This document shows, piece by piece, positions 30,792 through 36,714 of a DNA stretch of 36,714 bases. The notes beneath the pieces are model-generated. The model ran no database searches. It was not told the DNA's origin and worked only from the letters and a program-made list of their open reading frames with translations. The DNA comes from an uncultured Eubacteriaceae bacterium. GTDB lineage: Bacteria > Bacillota > Clostridia > Eubacteriales > UBA1433. A program made the translations under genes and the position numbers. Numbering within the stretch: position 1 is the first letter of the stretch; each line of letters begins with the position of its first letter. The stretch spans positions 1-36,714 of the forward strand of contig CALFLU010000004.1 in assembly GCA_937880125.1 (NCBI GenBank), given 5' to 3'.

Positions 30792-31567
30792 AAACCGTTT
30801 TAACCATTGCCGGATCCGACTGCAGCGGCGGTGCAGGCATTCAGGCAGATATCAAAACCATCACCGCACACAAGCTTTATGCCATGAGCATCATCACCGC
30901 ACTCACCGCACAAAACACCACCGGTGTGCGCGCAGTGGCAAATGTGACACCTGTCTTTATCGGGCAACAATTTGATGCCGTGTTTGAAGATATTATCCCC
31001 GATGCCATCAAAATCGGCATGGTGTCCTCCGAAGAGGCCATTTTGATCATTGCGGAAAAACTGTTGCAATACAATGCAAAAAATATCGTTTTAGACCCCG
31101 TGATGGTGGCAACCAGCGGCAGCAAGCTCCTTGACGATAACGCCCTAAGCGCGCTGACTTCAAAGCTCATGCCCCTGGCCGATATCATTACGCCAAACCT
31201 TGCCGAGGCAGAATGCCTTTGCGGTTTTGCCATCCAAAACAAAGAAGATATGATTCGTGCGGCAAAAGCCATTGCAGGCTTTTTTCCCGGCGCCATTCTC
31301 ATCAAAGGCGGTCACCTTGCAGACGATGCCGACGATCTGCTTTTTCATGAACAAAACGTTCACTGGTTTAGCGGTGAGCGCATCGATAACCCAAATACCC
31401 ACGGCACGGGATGCACTCTATCTTCTGCCATCGCCTCCAACCTTGCCCTGGGCTACAACATTGTCCACAGCATCGAAAATGCAAAAGCTTACATCACCGG
31501 CGCACTGCGTGCAGGCCTCAATCTGGGACAGGGCAGCGGCCCGCTAAATCATTGTTATAACCTCTGA
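30788..31567 (+). CDS. thiD: Hydroxymethylpyrimidine kinase / phosphomethylpyrimidine kinase
   Basis: A 259-residue ribokinase-fold enzyme that phosphorylates HMP twice to the pyrophosphate used by ThiE. Hallmarks are LTIAGSDCSGGAGIQADIKTI, SIITALTAQNTTGV, DAIKIGMV, VLDPVMVATSG, LIKGGH and NTHGTGCTLSSAIASNLA with the anion hole and catalytic Cys. It starts at the ATG overlapping the thiE stop. With thiM and thiE it forms a complete route from salvaged thiazole and HMP to thiamine phosphate; no de novo gene (thiC, thiG, thiS) is in the window. Confidence 0.97.
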   Translation: MKTVLTIAGSDCSGGAGIQADIKTITAHKLYAMSIITALTAQNTTGVRAVANVTPVFIGQQFDAVFEDIIPDAIKIGMVSSEEAILIIAEKLLQYNAKNIVLDPVMVATSGSKLLDDNALSALTSKLMPLADIITPNLAEAECLCGFAIQNKEDMIRAAKAIAGFFPGAILIKGGHLADDADDLLFHEQNVHWFSGERIDNPNTHGTGCTLSSAIASNLALGYNIVHSIENAKAYITGALRAGLNLGQGSGPLNHCYNL

Positions 31568-31582
31568 TAATTTGCTCATCTT

Positions 31583-31606
31583 AGCACAGGATACACATCC
31601 TGTGCT
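31583..31606 (+). terminator. Hairpin after thiD, likely terminator
   Basis: AGCACAGGAT (31583-31592), loop ACAC, ATCCTGTGCT (31597-31606): a perfect 10-bp stem. The T-run that follows is broken (atttgattgcctttc), so termination may be partial. Confidence 0.65.
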
Positions 31607-31661
31607 ATTTGATTGCCTTTCATTTTTGTTTGTGTTATATTTCCTATGAGGTATATTCAAT

Positions 31662-32009
31662 ATGAAAAAAGGTGACAGAATTCTACTCCTTACAGCGGCT
31701 GTTATTGCTATGATCCTATTTGTTATCAACACCCAACAGCGTCCTGAAAACGACAAAGTTGTCGTCATCACCATCGACGGCGTTGTCACACAAACCTTTG
31801 ATTTGTCGACAGATGTTCCAAGATACGATATCGTCTCCGAATTCGGGCACAACATCATGCAAATCTCAAACCAAACCGTTCGTGTTACCGACGCCGACTG
31901 CCCCGATAAAATTTGTGTACACACGAAATCAGCCAAAAATATAGGCGATGTCATTGTTTGCCTCCCCCATCGTCTGATTATCTCCATTGAAGAGGCCGCC
32001 GAACAATGA
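31662..32009 (+). CDS. NusG domain II-containing extracytoplasmic protein
   Basis: A 115-residue protein with an N-terminal membrane anchor (about residues 7-23) and a single NusG-domain-II fold, seen in VVVITIDGVV and the conserved DADCPDKICVHTKSAKNIGDVIVCLPHRLIISI. Cysteines C80, C85 and C100 are typical of this subgroup, which lies outside the membrane and often neighbours Gx-type transporters, Rnf or ApbE genes. The function is not firmly known; a role with quinones or flavins is suggested by neighbourhood only. Its stop overlaps the start of the next gene by four bases. Confidence 0.88.
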   Translation: MKKGDRILLLTAAVIAMILFVINTQQRPENDKVVVITIDGVVTQTFDLSTDVPRYDIVSEFGHNIMQISNQTVRVTDADCPDKICVHTKSAKNIGDVIVCLPHRLIISIEEAAEQ

Positions 32010-32515
32010 AAACAAAACAGCTGACGTTCATTGCTGTACTCATCACCTTTGCTTTGATTTTAAGCTACATAGAAACCTTTATTCCCGTCATTGCCATTCC
32101 CGGCGCCAAACTGGGTCTTGCCAATGTTGCCACGCTCATGGCGCTTTATTTGTTTGATTTTAAATCCGCTTTTTTCGTTGTCTTTTTACGCACGAGCCTT
32201 GCGGCCTTTATGTTTACCAATCTCACTACGCTGATTTATTCTTTAAGCGGCGGACTTGTCAGTCTGCTGGTGATGTACCTTCTTTTAAGGATATGGAAAA
32301 ATCATTTTTCCATCATAGGCATCAGCATTGCAGGTGCTGTTTTTCACAATTTGGCACAGGTTGCAGTGGCTGTTTTTGTCCTGGGAACCACGGGTGTATT
32401 GTCCCTGATTCCCTACCTCATCGCCATTGCCATCCTCACGGGAACCGCCATTGGCATCTCCGCAAAATATTTGCTGAAATACACCGCGCGCCTGCATTTA
32501 AACTCAACGAAATAA
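32006..32515 (+). CDS. Gx transporter family protein (heptaprenyl diphosphate synthase component I-like)
   Basis: A 169-residue, five- to six-helix membrane protein of the family annotated as heptaprenyl diphosphate synthase component I or Gx transporter. Recognised parts are ALILSYIETFIPVIAIPGAKLGLANVATLMALYLF and the RTSLAAFMF, SLSGGLVSLL and FHNLAQVAVAVFVLG segments. The family resembles ECF-type substrate-binding membrane proteins; the prenyl-synthase name is historical and no prenyl transferase motif is present. It is coupled (ATGA) to the NusG-II gene, a pairing seen often in Firmicutes. The transported molecule is unknown. Confidence 0.88.
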   Translation: MKTKQLTFIAVLITFALILSYIETFIPVIAIPGAKLGLANVATLMALYLFDFKSAFFVVFLRTSLAAFMFTNLTTLIYSLSGGLVSLLVMYLLLRIWKNHFSIIGISIAGAVFHNLAQVAVAVFVLGTTGVLSLIPYLIAIAILTGTAIGISAKYLLKYTARLHLNSTK

Positions 32516-32569
32516 CCGATATGCTTTAAATATGTGTTTTTTTTTAATCAATATAAAGGAGTTTTCCCG

Positions 32570-33043
32570 ATGAATAAAATAGAAAGTTTTCGCATCGATC
32601 ATACCCTGTTGTACCCGGGCGTCTATATCTCGCGCGTTGATGATGTCAACGATACGCCGATTACTACCTATGACTTGAGGCTGGTTAAACCCAACACCCC
32701 GGATGTTCTCTCTTCTGCAGCCATGCACGCCATGGAGCATTTGGGCGCCACGTTCCTTCGCAACTCTTCTCTTTCCGATGAAGTGATCTATTTTGGCCCC
32801 ATGGGCTGCAGAACAGGGTTTTATTTGATTTTAAAAGGCAATCGTTCCCCCTTGGATCTGCAATCGATTCTGACAGATACCTTTGCCTTTATCGCTCAAC
32901 ACAACGGGCCTATTCCCGGCGCCAGTGCCGTAGAATGCGGCAATTATACAGATATGGATCTTGACGCCGCCAAAAAAGCGAGCGAGGAGTATCTGAATAT
33001 ACTCAAACATCTTTCCGACCAAAACACCCAATATCCGCAATAA
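32570..33043 (+). CDS. luxS: S-ribosylhomocysteine lyase (autoinducer-2 synthesis)
   Basis: A 157-residue LuxS of normal length. The metal-binding motif is HAMEH (H53, E56, H57) with the third ligand C123 in AVECGNYTDMD, and the catalytic Cys is C80 in GPMGCRTGFY. It splits S-ribosylhomocysteine into homocysteine and the AI-2 precursor in the activated methyl cycle. I start at the ATG at 32570 with AAAGGAG eight bases upstream; a longer frame from 32534 would include poly-Phe from the T-run. It lies 54 bases after the Gx gene and ends at a bidirectional terminator. Confidence 0.98.
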   Translation: MNKIESFRIDHTLLYPGVYISRVDDVNDTPITTYDLRLVKPNTPDVLSSAAMHAMEHLGATFLRNSSLSDEVIYFGPMGCRTGFYLILKGNRSPLDLQSILTDTFAFIAQHNGPIPGASAVECGNYTDMDLDAAKKASEEYLNILKHLSDQNTQYPQ

Positions 33044-33070
33044 AAAAGACTCCCAAGGGAGTCTTTTTTA
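33042..33070. terminator. Bidirectional terminator between luxS and the MFS gene
   Basis: An A-run, GACTCCC (33048-33054), loop AA, GGGAGTC (33057-33063), then a T-run. Confidence 0.92.
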
Positions 33071-33075
33071 TTTGT

Positions 33076-34392
33076 TTATTTCAGTGAAAACACTTTCTTT
33101 TGATAAGTGCCGTCTCGCATGGCGTAATATCTGTTTCGACAATTCGTTTCAAAAAGGAAAAATGTCAAAATCGTACAAATCACCGCTACGACAAAAAATC
33201 CCAAAAACATCTTTTGATAGGCGCCTTGGTTGCCCAAAATCGGCTGATATTTGCTGATTACTCCGCCAAATACCAGCGGCAAAACCGCTGCGCCGGCAAA
33301 AACCGCCACATTGGGCACCGACGTGGCAATGCCGGAAAATTTGGGATGATTGATTTCTTTTGAAATACTGTAAAACAACACCGAATAAGTCAAGAAAATC
33401 GACAACAAAATCAGGCACACGGTCAGCAAGGGCAGCGGCGGCTTGCCGTTGTTGACAAAGGCAATTAATCCCAGGCAGATTACCACACCCACGGACATTA
33501 GAATGGAAGGAATTTTTCTCATCTTAATCTTATCCGTCACCGCACCTGTGACAATGCACCCCACAGCAGCCCCCAAAGGATAGAAGAACATGATGGTTCC
33601 TGCCTGCCCCACACTCAGCCCATACACGTCCGTCAAATAGGGCAGCGCCCAAGCCGTAATGGTAAAGCTCACACCCATCCCCAAGAAGTTGATAATAATA
33701 ATCGGCCACATATATTTACAGACGATCATCTCTTTCGACGTCGACCAAATCCCCACCTTTGCCTCTTGTGTTTCGGTGCGATGCACCACAATGGGTTCAA
33801 ATCCCTTGTCCTCAGGCTTGTTGCGCACCAAAACAAAAATCGCAACCGCCAGCACTGCCGAAAAAACACCGATGGCAATAAACGACATTCTCCAGGTGAG
33901 CAAACCCACCATAAACGCCAGAGGTCCTTGCGCCACAGCGCCTCCGAAGTTTCCCGCAAAGGTGGTCATGCCTGTGAGCGTTCCGAACTCGTTTTCCGAA
34001 AACCAAACAGACTGCACCTTCAATATCGATAAAAAGATGACGCTGGCGCCTAGGCCAACGAGCATGCGCCCCAACATCAGCATCGAAAAACTCGGCGCCA
34101 GACCAAACAATATGGAGCCTATCGCCATGGTTAAACAGCCGATAACCCCCGTTTTTCGTGCCCCCAGGGTGTCAGCCAGTATTCCGCTGGGTATTTGCAT
34201 AATGGCATAGGGATAAAAATAAACTGCGGTTAAGTTTGAATATTGCATCGCCGTCATGCCAAAGGCCTGCTCCAAATTCACTTTCACCACAGCTGGCGAC
34301 AGTCGATGAAAAAACACAAAAAAGTATGTCAGCAACAATACGCCGAACACAATCCAACGATAGGTATAGGCTTTATTTCTTTGTTGAACCAT
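33076..34392 (-). CDS. Major facilitator superfamily transporter
   Basis: A 438-residue protein with about 12 helices. The N-terminal half shows FHRLSPAVVKVNLEQAFGMTAMQYSNLTAVYFYPYAIMQIPSGILADTLGARKTG, the MFS loop 2-3 motif in G-x3-D-x2-GARK form. LGRMLVGLGAS and a charged central loop between helices 6 and 7 follow. It looks like an anion/organic-acid symporter of the ACS-like group, but the substrate cannot be fixed. I start at the ATG at 34392 with AAAGGAG seven bases upstream. It is divergent from the VOR-type operon, and a 2-oxo or carboxylic acid substrate for that enzyme would be a plausible cargo (inference). Confidence 0.9.
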   Translation of the reverse strand: MVQQRNKAYTYRWIVFGVLLLTYFFVFFHRLSPAVVKVNLEQAFGMTAMQYSNLTAVYFYPYAIMQIPSGILADTLGARKTGVIGCLTMAIGSILFGLAPSFSMLMLGRMLVGLGASVIFLSILKVQSVWFSENEFGTLTGMTTFAGNFGGAVAQGPLAFMVGLLTWRMSFIAIGVFSAVLAVAIFVLVRNKPEDKGFEPIVVHRTETQEAKVGIWSTSKEMIVCKYMWPIIIINFLGMGVSFTITAWALPYLTDVYGLSVGQAGTIMFFYPLGAAVGCIVTGAVTDKIKMRKIPSILMSVGVVICLGLIAFVNNGKPPLPLLTVCLILLSIFLTYSVLFYSISKEINHPKFSGIATSVPNVAVFAGAAVLPLVFGGVISKYQPILGNQGAYQKMFLGFFVVAVICTILTFFLFETNCRNRYYAMRDGTYQKKVFSLK

Positions 34393-34700
34393 TCTTTTCT
34401 CCTTTAAAAAATGCTGCAATTTTGACTTGATAAAGTATACGAATATATTATATAATAGATTTAAATAAATTGCACATTATATCGTTAAGATTGCCCTAAG
34501 ATTGCACTGATATTTCTGTTAAATAATTATCAAAAAAACAACTTCTGTGTTGCAATTATTTATAAGTGTGTTAAAATAACCATAGAGTATACTGAATTGT
34601 TATATTCATGCAACGTTACAAGACCTGCCATTTTTTTATGTTGACCACCATTTATAAATCTTTTATATAAATAACGTGGATAAGAAACGGAGGATACTAC
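34393..34700. other. 308-base divergent intergenic region with phased direct repeats
   Basis: A very AT-rich control region between the MFS gene and the VOR-type operon. ATTGC occurs as direct repeats starting at 34469, 34490 and 34501, that is 21 and 11 bases apart, about two and one helical turns. The last two lie in repeats of TAAGATTGC (34486-34494 and 34497-34505). TTGCAA (34550-34555), 16 bases, TAAAAT (34572-34577) is a possible upstream promoter. Confidence 0.5.
34641..34669 (+). promoter_or_regulatory. Promoter of the VOR-type operon
   Basis: TTGACC (34641-34646), a 17-base spacer and TATATA (34664-34669), giving a leader of about 25 bases with ACGGAGGA before the ATG at 34701. Confidence 0.65.
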
Positions 34701-34907
34701 ATGAGCAAAGTTATTGTTAGCCAAGACAAATGCAAGCAATGCGGATATTGTATTAAACATTGTCCCGTGCAAGCGATCAGCTTTTCGGCTGATTTCAATT
34801 CTTCCGGTTTCAAATATGCGGTGATCGACGACGACAAGTGTATCGCATGCGGAATGTGCTATACAACTTGTCCCGACGGCGTATTTGAAATAACGAAACC
34901 GGAATAA
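34701..34907 (+). CDS. 2-oxoacid:ferredoxin oxidoreductase, delta (ferredoxin) subunit, VOR type
   Basis: A 68-residue protein with two [4Fe-4S] motifs, CKQCGYCIKHCP and CIACGMCYTTCP, and almost no extra N-terminal arm. It is the electron-relay subunit of a multi-subunit oxidoreductase and lies 14 bases before the alpha gene, with GGAGGA upstream. In contrast to the 9.6 kb operon, delta comes first here and no gamma gene precedes it; gamma is probably beyond the window end. Confidence 0.92.
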   Translation: MSKVIVSQDKCKQCGYCIKHCPVQAISFSADFNSSGFKYAVIDDDKCIACGMCYTTCPDGVFEITKPE

Positions 34908-34921
34908 AGGAGGTACTATCT

Positions 34922-35980
34922 ATGGGAGATATGGTAAAAGGCAATATCGCTATGGCTGAAGCCGCTATTAGAGCGGGTATGCATATGTATGCAGGTTATC
35001 CGATTACACCATCAACAGAAATCATGGAATACATGTCATGGCGTGCTCAAGAAGCCGGCAGACAATTTATTCAAGCAGAAAGTGAACTCGGCGCTATGTA
35101 CATGGTTTATGGCGCAGCATCCGTAGGAGCAAGAGTACTCACAGCATCTTCAGGTCTCGGCATTTCGCTGAAACAAGAAGGTGTCAGCTACATGCAAGCA
35201 GCAGACTATCCCTGCGTAATGATCTCAGTATGTCGTTACGGTGACGGTCTCGGCTCGCTGCAATCCGGTCAAACCGACTACTTGCGTGAAACAAGAGGCG
35301 GCGGAAACGGCGACTACAGAAACATCGTTCTCTCTCCTTCTTCAGTGCAAGAAGCTGTAGATCTGGTGTATCTGGCATTTGACTTGTCCGAAAAATACAG
35401 AAACGTTGTTGTAATTCTGACCGAAGGCGCACTTGGCCAGATGATGGAAGACTGCGACTATCCGGATTACAAAGAAGTTCCGTATTATGACTGGGCATTT
35501 GATGGCAAACACACGCACAAACAAGAATCTCAGATGACCATGGATCTTTATCAACGCGCTCAAAGAAGAAATAAGCTTCGCGCTGATATTACAGAAAATG
35601 AACAAAGATGGGAAGCGGTAGGCACTGAAGATGCAGAATATGTATTCTTTGCTTATGGCATTCCCGGACGTGTCGCACTGGGTATCGTAGATGAAGCCAG
35701 GAAAAAAGGCGAAAAATTGGGAGTTGTTAGAGCTATTTCGCTCTGGCCGTTCCCGCAAAAGGCATTTGATGCAATTAACAAAGACGTAAAAGCTTTTATC
35801 ACAATTGAAACCGCTGACGAAGGTCAGATGATTGAAGACGTTGCTTTGTTTGCTAAGAAAAAAGGATTTGGCGAAGTGCCGTGCTACACCATCACTTCCC
35901 CTCCTGGAGTTCCCAAGACTGTAGATGTCCTCAAAAAATTCGAAGCAATTAAAGCTGGCGAAGTTAAGGAGGTATTCTAA
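34922..35980 (+). CDS. vorB: 3-methyl-2-oxobutanoate-type ferredoxin oxidoreductase, alpha subunit (VorB-like)
   Basis: A 352-residue subunit. Family blocks are KGNIAMAEAAIRAGMHMYAGYPITPSTEIMEYM, FIQAESELGAMYMVYGAASVGARVLTASSGLGISLKQEGVSYM, QTDYLRETRGGGNGDYRNIVLSPSSVQE, YRNVVVILTEGALGQMMED and a C-terminal AYGIPGRVALG domain. These match the branched-chain (VorB) group more closely than pyruvate or 2-oxoglutarate alpha chains. With beta it converts a branched-chain 2-oxoacid, CoA and ferredoxin to acyl-CoA. AAGGAGG lies before the ATG. Codons end in A or T more often here than in the first oxidoreductase operon. Substrate assignment is by family resemblance. Confidence 0.92.
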   Translation: MGDMVKGNIAMAEAAIRAGMHMYAGYPITPSTEIMEYMSWRAQEAGRQFIQAESELGAMYMVYGAASVGARVLTASSGLGISLKQEGVSYMQAADYPCVMISVCRYGDGLGSLQSGQTDYLRETRGGGNGDYRNIVLSPSSVQEAVDLVYLAFDLSEKYRNVVVILTEGALGQMMEDCDYPDYKEVPYYDWAFDGKHTHKQESQMTMDLYQRAQRRNKLRADITENEQRWEAVGTEDAEYVFFAYGIPGRVALGIVDEARKKGEKLGVVRAISLWPFPQKAFDAINKDVKAFITIETADEGQMIEDVALFAKKKGFGEVPCYTITSPPGVPKTVDVLKKFEAIKAGEVKEVF

Positions 35981-35982
35981 TT

Positions 35983-36714
35983 ATGGCAGTTGCAAAAAAA
36001 GTCCCCGAAAAAATTTTACGACAAGTGCCTTTTTGTCCCGGTTGCGGTCACGGTATTGTTGTAAGATTGATTATGGAATGTGTTGAAGAACTCGGCTATA
36101 ACGACAACATTATCTTCGGTAAACCCGTAGGATGTGCATCTTTGTTGGATAACAGCTTAGATGTTGATATTTTCACAGGCGCACACGGCCGTAATGGCGC
36201 ATCGATGACCGCTATCAAAAGATTAAAACCCGATACACTGGTTGTTTCTTATCAAGGCGACGGCGATGCTTACAATATCGGTTTTGCAGAAACGATGAAT
36301 GCTGCATACAGAAATGAAAAATTCACCGTTGTTACCATCAATAACAGTAACTTTGGTATGACAGGCGGACAAATGGCTTGGACAACCATGCCGGGTCAAA
36401 AGACCTCCACCTCCGTACACGGACGTAATGTTGAATTGAGCGGTCTGCCCATCAAAATGCCCGAAATGATCGCTACAAGCTTTGATACCGCTTATGTTGC
36501 CCGCGGCGCACTGTTTAGTCCCGCCGAAATCAACAAAACAAAAGGTTATATCAAAAAAGCTTTGCAGGCACAAATCGACGGCATCGGCCATTCTATGGTA
36601 GAAGTTCTTTCTCCGTGCCCCACCAACTGGCATATGAGTCCTTTGGAAGCGCAAGAAAGAATTATCAAAGAGCTGGTTCCTTACTATCCGCTTGGCGAAT
36701 TAAAAAACAAGGGG
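35983..36714 (+). CDS. 2-oxoacid:ferredoxin oxidoreductase, beta (thiamine-diphosphate) subunit, truncated by window end
   Basis: The frame begins at an ATG two bases after the alpha stop, with AAGGAGG inside the alpha end (35966-35972), and stays open for 244 codons to the last base. It starts MAVAKKVPEKILRQ and has FCPGCGHGIVVRLIME, then GKPVGCASLLDNS, the thiamine-diphosphate motif from GDGDAYNIGF to INNSNFGMTGGQ, and SPCPTNW near the end. It is the catalytic partner of the VorB-like subunit. The C-terminus, and probably a gamma subunit gene, lie outside the window. Confidence 0.93.
   Translation, partial: MAVAKKVPEKILRQVPFCPGCGHGIVVRLIMECVEELGYNDNIIFGKPVGCASLLDNSLDVDIFTGAHGRNGASMTAIKRLKPDTLVVSYQGDGDAYNIGFAETMNAAYRNEKFTVVTINNSNFGMTGGQMAWTTMPGQKTSTSVHGRNVELSGLPIKMPEMIATSFDTAYVARGALFSPAEINKTKGYIKKALQAQIDGIGHSMVEVLSPCPTNWHMSPLEAQERIIKELVPYYPLGELKNKG

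Noticed and set aside
34443..34462. A third match to the candidate ArsR operator in the MFS/VOR region
   Set aside because: Only ATATTAT is shared; the rest differs and the region is generally AT-rich.
1..36714. CRISPR arrays, tRNA genes, insertion sequences or prophage
   Set aside because: I saw no regularly spaced repeats, no cloverleaf with CCA end, no transposase or integrase motif, and no long terminal repeats by reading; a tRNA scan and repeat search could not be run.

Overview
The window reads as chromosomal DNA of an anaerobic low-to-mid GC Gram-positive bacterium (Bacillota, Clostridia-like; I cannot name a genus). The reasons are two ferredoxin-dependent 2-oxoacid oxidoreductases, a K+-dependent-type membrane pyrophosphatase, strong AGGAGG ribosome binding sites, near-consensus TTGACA/TATAAT promoters, rho-independent terminators, a TPP riboswitch with thiMED, luxS, and Firmicutes-type persulfide genes. 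I saw no tRNA, rRNA, insertion sequence, phage gene or CRISPR array.

Layout. 1-1.3 kb: end of a heavy-metal P-type ATPase and a small HMA metallochaperone. 1.4-4.8 kb: single genes for a methyltransferase, a DUF488 protein, a small membrane protein and an SDR-family dehydratase with an added zinc-ribbon-like tail. 5.0-7.9 kb: an NfeD-flotillin operon divergent from an XRE regulator; each promoter carries the same inverted repeat. 8.0-9.5 kb: a ferredoxin-CcdA-TlpA thiol redox operon. 9.6-12.6 kb: a four-subunit pyruvate-type ferredoxin oxidoreductase (gamma-delta-alpha-beta). 12.7-14.8 kb: membrane pyrophosphatase. 14.8-16.1 kb: an SPFH protein with a 55-residue Arc/ribbon-helix-helix-like partner. 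16.1-22 kb: a persulfide/sulfide locus with an ArsR regulator, a four-domain CoA-disulfide/persulfide reductase, a CstB-like persulfide dioxygenase, a second CcdA-like membrane protein and a small membrane protein. 22-27.8 kb: a DUF2156/GNAT pair, an FMN reductase, a LacI regulator, an aminotransferase and proC. 27.9-33 kb: apbE, then TPP riboswitch-thiM-thiE-thiD, then a NusG-domain-II protein with a Gx-type transporter, then luxS. 33-36.7 kb: an MFS transporter divergent from a VOR-type ferredoxin oxidoreductase that runs off the end.

Most notable pattern. The promoter of the ferredoxin-ccdA-tlpA operon and the promoter of the arsR-persulfide reductase operon, about 9.5 kb apart, share an 18-of-20 identical AT-rich sequence (ATATTATnATATnCTAATAT) over or next to the -10 element. 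I infer that one ArsR-family sensor couples persulfide detoxification to extracytoplasmic thiol reduction. A second pattern is the twin GTAAAT-N3-ATTTAC operators just downstream of the -10 of both divergent promoters between the XRE gene and nfeD-flotillin. Together the two oxidoreductases, the ferredoxins, the pyrophosphatase and the ApbE/NusG-II/Gx genes fit a fermentative anaerobe that oxidises 2-oxoacids, moves electrons through ferredoxin and flavins, and lives with sulfide.
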